Positions 1 to 7,623 of a stretch of 64,000 nucleotides of DNA are shown one piece after another; position 1 is the stretch's first letter, and every line of letters begins with the position of its first letter. Below the pieces are notes generated by a model that was not told where the DNA came from, ran no database searches, and saw only the letters and a list, made by a program, of their open reading frames with translations. The position numbers were made by a program, and so were the translations under genes. Source of the DNA: Sva-07 sp963793335 (GTDB lineage: Bacteria; Actinomycetota; Acidimicrobiia; Acidimicrobiales; Ilumatobacteraceae); contig CAWBZS010000019.1 of assembly GCA_963793335.1 (NCBI GenBank), forward strand, positions 1 through 64,000. Reading direction: 5' to 3'.

Positions 1-1373
1 GCGGCGTTGTCGAAGCGGGTGTACTGGCCGAGGAACACGAGTCGCTTGGTGCCGATCGGCCCCGAGCGGTGCTTGGACACGATCACCTCGGCGGAGCCCT
101 TGTCCGGTGACTCCGGGTTGTACACCTCGTCGCGATACAGGAACATCACGACGTCGGCGTCCTGTTCGAGCGAACCCGATTCGCGCAGGTCGGCGAGCAT
201 CGGACGCTTGTCGGCACGCGCCTCGAGGTTTCGGCTCAGCTGGCTGAGCGCCACGATCGGCACCTCGAGCTCACGGGCCAGAACCTTGAGGTTCCGGCTG
301 ATCTCGCTCACTTCGAGCTGGCGGTTCTCCGGTCGGCCGCTGCCGCTCATCAGTTGCAGGTAGTCGATCAGGATCAGTGCCAAGCCGCTGTGCTGCGCTT
401 TGATGCGACGCGCCTTGGCCCGGATCTCCATCACCGTCACCTGCGGGTTGTCGTCGAGGAACAGCGGCACCTCGAGCCGGCCGACGGCCAACCCGATCTT
501 CGACCAGTCGCTCTCGCTCAACTTGCCGGTGCGCAACTTGGTGGAGTCGACCTTCGCCTCGCTGGACAGGATGCGCTGTGTGAGTTCGGCGTGGCCCATC
601 TCGAGCGAGAACACCAGCACCGGCGCCGCCGAGTTCTTCGCGATGTGCGTCGCCATCCCCAAGCCGAACGCGGTCTTGCCCATCGCTGGGCGGGCGCCGA
701 CGATGTTGAGCGTGCTCGGCTGCAGGCCGGACAGCAACTCGTCGAGATCGTCGTAGCCGGTCGCTGCGCCGGTGATGGTGTCGCCGCGTTCGTAGTTCTC
801 CTCGAGCTGATCCATCGCGATGTTCAGGAGCTCCTGAATCGGACGAGTCGAATCGACGACCCGGTCCTCGGCCACGGCGAACATCTTGGACTCGGCCTCG
901 TCGACCGCCCTGACCACATCGTCGGGCTCGGAGAACGCCAGGTCGGTGATCTCGCCGGCGGTGTGGATCATCCGCCGCAGCAGCGCCGTGTCCATCACGA
1001 TCCGTGCGTAGTGCTCGGCGCCCGACACCGACGGTGTGGCGTTCTGCAGATCGTTGAGCCGTTCGATGCCACCGATCTCGTCGAGGAGGCCATGGCGTCG
1101 GAGTTCGTCCGACACCGTGACCACGTCGACCGGACCCGACGACGAGTAGAGCGATCGAACCGAGTCGAAGATGTGCTGGTGTGCCGGGCTGTAGAAGTCG
1201 CGCACCTGGAGTCCGGCCTCACCGACGATCCCGATCGCATCACGGCTCAGCAGCAACGCGCCGAGCACCGATTCCTCTGCCTGCAGGTTGTGAGGAGGGA
1301 CTCGTCCACCGCGGCTCGATGCCGACGGCTGCTGGTCGTGTCGGTTGGTTCCGAATTGTTGGTCGATCGACAT
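1..1373 (-). CDS. dnaB: Replicative DNA helicase DnaB (3' end cut by window edge)
   Basis: Hexameric helicase that unwinds DNA at the replication fork. About 457 codons are visible from the ATG at 1373; the C-terminus lies outside the window. An N-terminal DnaB domain (about residues 25-125) is followed by a RecA-like core with Walker A RPAMGKTA near residue 210 and Walker B LILIDYLQLM. The arginine-finger region near the window edge also fits the family. I see no intein insertion in the visible part. It is the last gene of the rpsF-ssb-rpsR-rplI-dnaB series, but a 214-base gap with a strong hairpin and DnaA-box-like sites separates it from rplI, so it probably also has its own promoter. The start is set by homology of the first residues (MSIDQQFG) and the absence of a better upstream start. 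Confidence 0.96.
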   Translation of the reverse strand, partial: MSIDQQFGTNRHDQQPSASSRGGRVPPHNLQAEESVLGALLLSRDAIGIVGEAGLQVRDFYSPAHQHIFDSVRSLYSSSGPVDVVTVSDELRRHGLLDEIGGIERLNDLQNATPSVSGAEHYARIVMDTALLRRMIHTAGEITDLAFSEPDDVVRAVDEAESKMFAVAEDRVVDSTRPIQELLNIAMDQLEENYERGDTITGAATGYDDLDELLSGLQPSTLNIVGARPAMGKTAFGLGMATHIAKNSAAPVLVFSLEMGHAELTQRILSSEAKVDSTKLRTGKLSESDWSKIGLAVGRLEVPLFLDDNPQVTVMEIRAKARRIKAQHSGLALILIDYLQLMSGSGRPENRQLEVSEISRNLKVLARELEVPIVALSQLSRNLEARADKRPMLADLRESGSLEQDADVVMFLYRDEVYNPESPDKGSAEVIVSKHRSGPIGTKRLVFLGQYTRFDNA

Positions 1374-1446
1374 GGGGACCCCACTCTCCCAGGGGTTTGC
1401 TGTGTGGCGGAAGAGGAACAACCCTGGGTTTTCGCTGTTGACCGGC

Positions 1447-1501
1447 TGTGGACAACCGGTCAATCCTGTGGACGACATCCTGGGGATGAACCTGTGGACA
1501 G
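1447..1501. promoter_or_regulatory. Cluster of three DnaA-box-like sites upstream of dnaB
   Basis: TGTGGACAA at 1447-1455 is the exact reverse complement of the high-affinity box TTGTCCACA. TGTGGACGA at 1467-1475 and TGTGGACAG at 1493-1501 differ from it by one base each. All three point the same way and are 20 and 26 bases apart, in the non-coding gap just ahead of dnaB. They could let DnaA regulate dnaB or titrate DnaA. Binding is inferred from sequence only. Confidence 0.55.
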
Positions 1502-1541
1502 ACGCGTCAGGTCAACTCGTGGTCACCAGGTACATCCGATG

Positions 1542-1570
1542 CGTCGTGGCCGCACATCGCGGCCACGACG
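1542..1570 (-). terminator. Strong hairpin after rplI (probable terminator or attenuator)
   Basis: A perfect 12-base stem (CGTCGTGGCCGC pairing with GCGGCCACGACG) with a five-base loop lies 18 bases past the rplI stop. No U-run follows, as is common for actinobacterial terminators. It would separate the ribosomal-protein genes from dnaB. Confidence 0.6.
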
Positions 1571-1587
1571 GTGGTGCAGAGCGAGCG

Positions 1588-2034
1588 TCAGTCGGCGGCG
1601 ACGACGTCGAGCGTGATCGGGAACGACACGTCGCTGTGCAGCGATGCCGTCACCGTGTGCTGACCAATGGTCTTGATGATGTCGACCTCGAGTTGACGAC
1701 GATCGAGTTCGATGTCGGTCTGCTCGCGGACGGCATCGACGACGTCGGCAGCCGTGATCGAGCCGAACAGCTTGCCCTCCGGGCCTGCCTTCGCGTTGAC
1801 CGTGATCACCTTCGGCACGAGCGTGCTCGCGATCTGAGTGGCGGCTGCACGAGCGCTCGTGTCGCGTTGGTCGCGCGCCTTGCGCATACGACCGGCCTGT
1901 TCGATTGCACCCTCGGACGCCGAAATGGCGTGGCCCTTGGGGAGCAGGAAGTTGCGCGCATGGCCGTCAGCGACATCGACGATGTCGCCGCGCTTGCCGA
2001 GCCCGTCGAGGTCAGAACGCAGAATCACCTTCAT
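1588..2034 (-). CDS. rplI: 50S ribosomal protein L9
   Basis: L9 binds 23S rRNA at the base of the L1 stalk and helps keep the reading frame. The 148-residue protein has the typical length. The N-terminal domain is clear (MKVILRSDLDGLGKRGD, then a VADGHARNFLLPKG segment), followed by the connecting helix and the C-terminal domain ending ITLDVVAAD. It starts three bases after the rpsR stop, so the two are almost certainly translated from one message. A hairpin follows its stop. Confidence 0.97.
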   Translation of the reverse strand: MKVILRSDLDGLGKRGDIVDVADGHARNFLLPKGHAISASEGAIEQAGRMRKARDQRDTSARAAATQIASTLVPKVITVNAKAGPEGKLFGSITAADVVDAVREQTDIELDRRQLEVDIIKTIGQHTVTASLHSDVSFPITLDVVAAD

Positions 2035-2037
2035 GGC

Positions 2038-2490
2038 TCAGGCCTCCTCGGTCTCGGTGCCAACGGTGGTCTCGTCGACACCGTCGGTCGCGGCGCCGTC
2101 GACGCTCGTGTCCTTGGCATCGTCGTTGAAGTTGGTGTCGCGCTCGCCGTCGCGACCGCCGTCGCGGCCTCCATCGCGACCGCCATCACGACCGCCATCG
2201 CGACCCCGTCCGCCGGTGCGGGTGGACGCGACGCGCTTGGCGTACGGGAGCAGTGCCATCTCGCGGGCGACCTTGACGGCGTTGGCGATCTCACGCTGCT
2301 GCTGCAGGGTGTTGCCGACGACTCGACGGTTCTTGATCTTGGCCCGGTCGCTCATGAAGCGCTGGAGCAGGTCGACGTCTTTGTAGTCGATGTACTCGAC
2401 CTTCTCGATGACCAGCACGCTGGTCTTCTTCTTGAACTTGCGGGGGTTCAAGTCCCGGGCGCTGCGCGCCTTGTTCTTCTTGCTTGCCAT
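2038..2490 (-). CDS. rpsR: 30S ribosomal protein S18 with long repetitive acidic tail
   Basis: The first 90 or so residues are ordinary S18, with the conserved core YIDYKDVDLLQRFMSDR and KIKNRRVVGN that binds 16S rRNA together with S6. S18 is normally 75-90 residues; this one is 150. After about residue 92 there is a stretch of near-perfect GRDGGRDG repeats and then an acidic tail rich in D, T and E ending TETEEA. The tail is encoded in the same frame with no break, and the downstream rplI start follows at once. It sits in the rpsF-ssb-rpsR-rplI operon. Confidence 0.95.
   Translation of the reverse strand: MASKKNKARSARDLNPRKFKKKTSVLVIEKVEYIDYKDVDLLQRFMSDRAKIKNRRVVGNTLQQQREIANAVKVAREMALLPYAKRVASTRTGGRGRDGGRDGGRDGGRDGGRDGERDTNFNDDAKDTSVDGAATDGVDETTVGTETEEA
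2139..2206. repeat. 12-base tandem repeat inside rpsR
   Basis: About five and a half copies of a 12-base unit (plus-strand form CGCGACCGCCAT with variants) encode the RDGG repeats of the S18 tail. Copies differ by one to three bases, so the array is not brand-new, but it could change length by slippage. Confidence 0.85.
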
Positions 2491-2569
2491 GGTGGTTCCT
2501 TACGACTTGAAAATCAGATCTCAGCAGCTGCCGAGACGATGCGTCGGCAGCGAGGTGGTGAGGGGTGGG

Positions 2570-3013
2570 TCAGAACGGCTCTTCGTCGCCGTACACGGGA
2601 TCGGGTGCGCTGCGCCTGGCACCGCCGCCTCCGCCACTGCCGCCATCGGCGGCGTCGCGGCTGATGCGCTCGACTTGTGCCTGCGCCCAGCGCAGGCTCG
2701 GGCCGAGTTCGTCGGCGATCACCTCGGTGACATTGCGCTTCTCGCCCTCTTTGGTCTCGTAGGAGCGCTGCTCCAACCGACCGGTGACGATGACGCGGTT
2801 GCCCTTGTTGAGGCTGGCTGCGGCGTTCTCGCCGAGGTCGGCCCATGCGACGATGTTGAAGAACGAAACCTGCTCTTGCCATTCGCCGTTGACCTGGTAG
2901 CGACGATTCACCGCGAGGCCGAAGCTGGCAACGCCACGACCACCGGTCGTGTAGCGCAGTTCGGGATCTTTGGTGAGGTTGCCGACCAGCGTGACGCTGT
3001 TCTCAGATGCCAT
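2570..3013 (-). CDS. ssb: Single-stranded DNA-binding protein
   Basis: Binds and protects single-stranded DNA during replication and repair and recruits partners through its C-terminus. The 147-residue protein has an OB fold over residues 1-110 (start MASENSVTLVGNLTKDPELR, then WQEQVSFFNIVAWADLGENA). A short glycine-rich linker leads to the C-terminal tip DEEPF, a shortened form of the usual acidic DDDIPF tip. It lies between rpsF and rpsR in the conserved operon. An actinobacterium may carry a second ssb elsewhere; this is the operon-linked, housekeeping type. Confidence 0.96.
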   Translation of the reverse strand: MASENSVTLVGNLTKDPELRYTTGGRGVASFGLAVNRRYQVNGEWQEQVSFFNIVAWADLGENAAASLNKGNRVIVTGRLEQRSYETKEGEKRNVTEVIADELGPSLRWAQAQVERISRDAADGGSGGGGGARRSAPDPVYGDEEPF

Positions 3014-3039
3014 TGGATTCCCCTTTGGTCGGCGCTGCG

Positions 3040-3369
3040 CTAGGCAGCGCTCACTGCCATGCCGCGGCGCTCGGCCTCGGCGTCGGGCAGACGGATGAGC
3101 TTGTGGCGAACGATGTCGTCCGCGAGACGGAGTGTGCGCTCGAGTTCGTCGAGCGAGCCTCCGGGGGCCACGATCTCAGCGACGAGGTAGTAACCCGACG
3201 GCTTCTTGTTGATCGGGTAGGCGAATTGACGCTTGCCCCACCAATCGATCTTGCCGTTCAGCTCACCGCCGGCGGCGCCAACCGCGTCGGTCACCGTCTT
3301 CATCCAGGCTTGCGCCTTGGGGTCATCGACATCTCCGTCGATGATGATCATCATTTCGTATGCACGCAT
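3040..3369 (-). CDS. rpsF: 30S ribosomal protein S6
   Basis: Binds 16S rRNA as a pair with S18. The 109-residue reading from the ATG at 3369 (MRAYEMMIIIDGDVDD) matches S6 from its first residue and has a good ribosome binding site, GGGAGG, nine bases ahead. A longer in-frame start at 3399 would add ten residues foreign to the family and is rejected. The core includes GKIDWWGKRQFAYPINKKPSGYY split across the usual beta strands. It is the first gene of the operon with ssb, rpsR, rplI and dnaB. A hairpin in the leader may bind S6:S18. Confidence 0.96.
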   Translation of the reverse strand: MRAYEMMIIIDGDVDDPKAQAWMKTVTDAVGAAGGELNGKIDWWGKRQFAYPINKKPSGYYLVAEIVAPGGSLDELERTLRLADDIVRHKLIRLPDAEAERRGMAVSAA

Positions 3370-3394
3370 GGTGCGCTTTCCTCCCTTCGGATCC

Positions 3395-3427
3395 CCCACG
3401 AGTGCCTGATGACGGCCTCGCAGTGGG
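3395..3427 (-). promoter_or_regulatory. Leader hairpin ahead of rpsF (possible S6:S18 autoregulatory element)
   Basis: The 5' leader folds into an imperfect hairpin: CCCA/TGGG outer stem, a bulge, CGAG/CTCG, a single-base bulge, GCC/GGC and a seven-base loop. It ends about 26 bases before the rpsF start. Bacterial rpsF messages are known to carry a bulged hairpin bound by the S6:S18 complex; whether this one belongs to that class is inferred. A second short stem (GCCCC/GGGGC) lies at 3429-3444. Confidence 0.4.
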
Positions 3428-3527
3428 AGCCCCGGAACTGGGGCAGGGCCAATATGGACCCGCCTACCTTATCGGTGCCGGCCAACGTCGCGTTCGGTGA
3501 CATGGGGACCACCGTAGAGATGGGGTG

Positions 3528-4175
3528 TCACAGAGATGATGTGACGGATCGCTGCCCGGTGAACGCGCAGGCATCCCGTTCGGTGCCGTCGATCAGTTCC
3601 ACCTGGGCACCCGGCCCGATCCCCAACGGCTCCAGGCCACCTTCGACGACCTCGACGGCGATCTCGTACTCGCCGTCGGCGGAGTACAACGCGCAGTCGC
3701 TCGCCGGCGTGTCGAGGCACGGCTCCATGTCCGTGGAACTCACGTACTCGCCACCGGCGTCGAACCAGGCGATCGACAACGGCGTCGGCGTCTGGAACAT
3801 GTAGAAGCGCGACTGCGTCGGCTCGGCGTACCGGAACACCATGCCGGACGCGGCTCCGAGGTCGGTGACGCCCATCAACCCTCGAGCCCGCTCGGCGCCG
3901 TCGTCGGCCAGCCACATGCACACCTCGCACACCTCGCCGTCGGCTGACGTGATGCGCGCCTCGATCGTGGTGAACCCCTCGGGCACCACCCCAGGCACGC
4001 CGTCGACCGTCGAGCTGCTCGGCGCGGCGCCGGCTTCACCCAGAGCGGTCGTCTCCACCGGGTTCGACTCGACTGGGCTCGTCGTCGCGGCATCGTCGGA
4101 GCACGCCGCCACGAACAGCGCCGCAGCGGCACCAACACCGGCAAGCCACCGAGCGTGCGCCGCCCGGCGCATCAT
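3528..4175 (-). CDS. DUF192-family lipoprotein
   Basis: Predicted 215-residue secreted lipoprotein of unknown function. The start MMRRAAHARW, a hydrophobic stretch and the lipobox LFVAAC give anchoring at about residue 25. A low-complexity serine/threonine linker leads to a DUF192 domain (about residues 65-205), with the family signature ERARGLMGV, then GMVFRY and FYMFQTPTPLSIAWFDA. The ATG overlaps the stop of the DUF5318 gene (ATGA), so the pair is translationally coupled. DUF192 proteins are single small domains often exported; no activity is established. The downstream neighbour is the rpsF leader. Confidence 0.85.
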   Translation of the reverse strand: MMRRAAHARWLAGVGAAAALFVAACSDDAATTSPVESNPVETTALGEAGAAPSSSTVDGVPGVVPEGFTTIEARITSADGEVCEVCMWLADDGAERARGLMGVTDLGAASGMVFRYAEPTQSRFYMFQTPTPLSIAWFDAGGEYVSSTDMEPCLDTPASDCALYSADGEYEIAVEVVEGGLEPLGIGPGAQVELIDGTERDACAFTGQRSVTSSL

Positions 4176-4585
4176 CGAGCGACCCGGCCGGGCGATCGAC
4201 CGCCGACGGGAATCACTCGCAACAGGTGGTTCCACCGACACTCGACACAGGCCTCGACCACATAGGCGCTCAGATCGTCGGCGCGGTCGTTGAGGCGCCG
4301 CATCTCCTCGGCGGTGGACACACAACGCCCCTGCGCCGACAGCCGAGGCCCGAACACGTAGGTGACCAGTTTCAGGTCGGCGTCCTCGCAGATCGGACAG
4401 CAGGTCGACGTCTGGGTCCCGACATTGCGGGCTGCCCGGATCAGCTCGGGGTGCGCATCGCACACCTGATCGAGCGGGACCCGCCCCTTCTTCACCTGGC
4501 TGATCAGCATTCGACGCGCCAGTCGGTGATCGACCAGACCTCGCGAACCATCGGACCCGCGTAGTGCGCCGACCGTGAACGCCAT
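4172..4585 (-). CDS. DUF5318-family protein with zinc-ribbon-like cysteines
   Basis: 137-residue actinobacterial protein of unknown role. From the ATG at 4585 it reads MAFTVGALRGSDGSRGLVDH, the usual N-terminus of the family; the longer frame upstream to 4699 overlaps the divergent promoter and is rejected. Two cysteine pairs, CCPIC and CVECRW, may bind a metal. The phrase VTYVFGPRLSAQGRCV is typical of DUF5318. Its stop overlaps the start of the DUF192 lipoprotein. The family is usually found near the rpsF operon in actinobacteria, as here. Confidence 0.8.
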   Translation of the reverse strand: MAFTVGALRGSDGSRGLVDHRLARRMLISQVKKGRVPLDQVCDAHPELIRAARNVGTQTSTCCPICEDADLKLVTYVFGPRLSAQGRCVSTAEEMRRLNDRADDLSAYVVEACVECRWNHLLRVIPVGGRSPGRVAR

Positions 4586-4685
4586 GGTCGGGCAGGCTAC
4601 CGGGTCCGGTCCGGGCCCGCTGAGCGGTGTCCGCCAACCGCAGCGGTCCCCCACCGCATCGACGCGAGCGGGCACACTGGACGAT

Positions 4686-5255
4686 GTGGCCGCCGACATC
4701 AGTTATGGACCCGGGACACCGGGCGACGACGAACTCCGACTCTGCGGGGACCTGACCGTCGGCAAACGCGCCGTCGAGTTGGGTGTCTCCGATGGGTACA
4801 ACTCGGTGGCGTTCGCCCGGGCGGGTGCGACGTCGATCGCGGTCGATCCGTCCGCCGAGCGCATCGCCGAGACGCGACGCCATGCCGCCGACGCCGACGT
4901 CCACGTCCAGTGCCTCGACACCGACCTCGCCGATCTCGGTGGGGTGGCCTCCACCTCGTGCGACCTCGTGCTCGCCGTGCATTCGATCGACGACGTCGAT
5001 GACCTCGGGCGCCTGCTGCGCCAGGTCCATCGCATTCTCAAGCCGAGCCTGCCGCTCGTGATGGCGATGGCGCACCCCTTCGCCGACGTGACCGATGAGC
5101 GCCCCTACGGCGCCGGCACCCGCACCATCAGCGCCTGGTTCACCGCGCTGACACGCTCGAACTTCCGAGTGGATCAGGTGCTCGAACTCGGTGCGCACAC
5201 CGGTGTCCCTGCGCCCACCACCCTCATCCTGCGCGCTCGCAAGGAAGGCTCCTGA
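4686..5255 (+). CDS. Class I SAM-dependent methyltransferase
   Basis: About 189 residues with a Rossmann-type methyltransferase fold: motif I AVELGVSDGYNSVAFA (residues about 22-37), acidic residue at the end of strand 2 (SIAVDPSAERI), and a motif IV region SCDLVLAVHSIDD. The substrate is not evident. The chosen GTG at 4686 lies clear of the divergent DUF5318 start at 4585; the longer frame from 4575 would overlap it. The 100-base gap between them must hold both promoters. The gene converges on the GGDEF-EAL gene with a nine-base gap. Confidence 0.75.
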   Translation: MAADISYGPGTPGDDELRLCGDLTVGKRAVELGVSDGYNSVAFARAGATSIAVDPSAERIAETRRHAADADVHVQCLDTDLADLGGVASTSCDLVLAVHSIDDVDDLGRLLRQVHRILKPSLPLVMAMAHPFADVTDERPYGAGTRTISAWFTALTRSNFRVDQVLELGAHTGVPAPTTLILRARKEGS

Positions 5256-5264
5256 CCGAGCGGT

Positions 5265-7538
5265 TCAGCGCTCGGCGAGGTCTGCAGCCGTGATGTCGGC
5301 GGGCCGGGGCCGACCGAACAGATAGCCCTGGGCGCGATCGCACCCGAGTTCGCGGAGGCGCTGCATTTGCAGTGGCGACTCCACGCCTTCCGCGATCACG
5401 CTGAGCCCGAGCGAGTGGCCGAGGCGGACCACTGCCTCCACGATCGAGGTGTCGTCGGCTTCGAGGCCGAGGCCGCGCACGAACGACTGGTCGATCTTGA
5501 TCGCCTCGACCGGAAATCGTTTCAAGTACGTGAGTGACGAGTACCCGGTGCCGAAGTCGTCGACGGACAGGTGCAGCCCCAGCGTGCGAAGGTCGCGCAA
5601 CGCCCGACCGGCAGCGTCGGTATCGGCCATCAGGGCCGTCTCGGTGATCTCGAGCCACAACGAGTTCGCATCGACCCTGGTGTCGTCGAGCGCCTGCGCA
5701 ACGGTGTCGAAGAACCGGCCGTCGTTGAGTTGCTGCGTCGCGACATTGACCGCGAGCGACCCGGACGCGAACCCCAGCCCCTGTTCGCGCCACCGCGCGA
5801 GCTGCAGCAACGCATCGCGAAGGATCCGACCGTCGAGTTCCACCACCAGACCCGACTCCTCGGCCATCGGGAGGAACTGACCCGGCATCAGCAGTCCTCG
5901 CTCGGGGTGCAACCAACGTGCCAGCACCTCGAAGCCGACGACGTGGCCACCCTCGACCTCCACGATCGGTTGGAAGTACGGCACCACCTCGTTGCGCTCG
6001 AGGCCTCGCCGGAACTCACTCGAGGTCTGCAACGCCGCCACCGACGCGTCACGAGTCGCCGCGGTGAACGCCTCGACGCGGTCGCGACCGGCCGCTTTGG
6101 CCCGGTACATCGCGGCATCGGCATCGCGAAGGAGATCGTCGGCGGTGAGCTCGGAGGTCGCATTGACGGCGAAGCCAATGCTTGCCGTGATCACCAACTC
6201 GTTCGAACCGACCGTCATCGGGCGTTGCACCGCACGCCGGAGGCGTTGCGCGACGCGTGCAGGGTCGACACCTCCGTCGACGAGGACCACGAACTCGTCG
6301 CCACCGAAGCGTGCGACGCTGTCACCGCCGCGCATCGCCGTTCGTAGACGTTGGGCGATCTCACGCAACAAGTCGTCGCCGATCCCATGGCCCAAGCTGT
6401 CGTTGACGACCTTGAAGTTGTCGAGGTCGATGAACAGCACCGACACCTGACCGGGTGCTGCTGAGCCGAGCAGTTCGTCGAGACGGTCGACGAGCGCCGC
6501 GCGATTCGGCAGTTCGGTGAGCACGTCGTGGGTGGCAGCGAATCTCAGGCGCTCGGCGGCGATGCGCTGATCGGTCACGTCCTCGATGTGGGTGATCGCC
6601 AGTGCGACGCCTTCGTCCTCGGTGACCGACACCCGCGTGCGCGCCCAGACGAAGTCGCCGTCGGCGCGAACGTAGCGCTGCTCCAGCAGATAGGTGTCGG
6701 CGATCCCGAGCTCGAGTCGTGCGCGCTGTGCCGCAGCGGCACGGAGGTCGTCGGGGTGGGTGATCTCGCGGATGCCGAGTCCGATCAAGGAGTCGAGTGG
6801 CCGATCGAGCATGTCGGCGAGTGACTGGTTGGCATCGACGATCCTGCTGTCGTCGAGGCGTACGAGCGCCATCCCGGTCGGTGCCGAGTGGAAGGCCTGC
6901 TGGAAACGACGCCGCGCCTGTTCGAGTTCGCTCGTGGTGCGGGCGCTGTCGGTGACGTCGCGCAACATCACCACCAGTGCTCCACCGCGGTCGTCGGTGT
7001 CCGCCGACCGGTGCAACGACGCCTCGACGAGATGGGGCTCGTCCGTGGCGTCGACCAGCTCGAAGAGCACATGGTTCGCCGGACCGATCGGCATCTCGCC
7101 TGGTCGATCGACGTCGAGCTGACCGAAGTTCCATCGCTCGGTGACGCTGTGGCGTCCACCGTCGCCGATCATCTCGAGAAACGCTCGACCGACGAGGGCG
7201 TCCACGGTTCGTCCCGTCAGCAACGCGGCGCGTTGATTCGCGGTGACGATCACCCCGTGCTCGTCGAGACCCATGACGGCGTCGGGCAGGTCGTCGAGGA
7301 GTCGGCGGAACTCCCCTTGCGTTCGCGACAGCGCAGCGATGTTGCGCCGGAATCGGTCCCGGCTCCGCCTCGCACCGAGCGCGGTCGCGACGATCGCCAC
7401 GACGGCGAGCGCCGAAGTGCCGACGACGGCGAGCGTGGCCCCCGGATCGGGCTGCGATCGAGCCCAGGTCGCCGCCACCACCACCAGGGCCACCGACACC
7501 ACACCGACAGGAAGCACCGACCACCAGGTCGAATGCAC
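5265..7538 (-). CDS. Membrane-anchored PAS-PAS-GGDEF-EAL cyclic-di-GMP enzyme
   Basis: Makes and/or breaks the second messenger cyclic di-GMP. From the GTG at 7538 two membrane segments come first (WWSVLPVGVVSVALVVVAATW and ATLAVVGTSALAVVAIVATA), then two PAS domains with a PAC region, a GGDEF domain and an EAL domain. The GGDEF motif is intact (RFGGDEFVVLV) and the inhibitory site RGGD stands five residues ahead of it, so product feedback is expected. The EAL domain carries EVLARW, EITETALM, DDFGTGYSS and KIDQSFV, so it should be an active phosphodiesterase. The frame stays open to an ATG at 7676, which would overlap the upstream gene by 53 bases; a GTG at 7556 is another option. Confidence 0.9.
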   Translation of the reverse strand: MHSTWWSVLPVGVVSVALVVVAATWARSQPDPGATLAVVGTSALAVVAIVATALGARRSRDRFRRNIAALSRTQGEFRRLLDDLPDAVMGLDEHGVIVTANQRAALLTGRTVDALVGRAFLEMIGDGGRHSVTERWNFGQLDVDRPGEMPIGPANHVLFELVDATDEPHLVEASLHRSADTDDRGGALVVMLRDVTDSARTTSELEQARRRFQQAFHSAPTGMALVRLDDSRIVDANQSLADMLDRPLDSLIGLGIREITHPDDLRAAAAQRARLELGIADTYLLEQRYVRADGDFVWARTRVSVTEDEGVALAITHIEDVTDQRIAAERLRFAATHDVLTELPNRAALVDRLDELLGSAAPGQVSVLFIDLDNFKVVNDSLGHGIGDDLLREIAQRLRTAMRGGDSVARFGGDEFVVLVDGGVDPARVAQRLRRAVQRPMTVGSNELVITASIGFAVNATSELTADDLLRDADAAMYRAKAAGRDRVEAFTAATRDASVAALQTSSEFRRGLERNEVVPYFQPIVEVEGGHVVGFEVLARWLHPERGLLMPGQFLPMAEESGLVVELDGRILRDALLQLARWREQGLGFASGSLAVNVATQQLNDGRFFDTVAQALDDTRVDANSLWLEITETALMADTDAAGRALRDLRTLGLHLSVDDFGTGYSSLTYLKRFPVEAIKIDQSFVRGLGLEADDTSIVEAVVRLGHSLGLSVIAEGVESPLQMQRLRELGCDRAQGYLFGRPRPADITAADLAER

Positions 7539-7623
7539 GACCCCGCGAGTCCCCACTCCCCCCGATCGATCGTCAGCGACGCCTGTGGCGCGTTCCCCGG
7601 CATCACACGGCCACGCTACGACG

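Noticed and set aside
3528..5198. A 556-residue minus-strand open frame
   Set aside because: Only its last 215 residues (the DUF192 lipoprotein) read as protein; the rest is antisense to the methyltransferase gene or out of frame with DUF5318.
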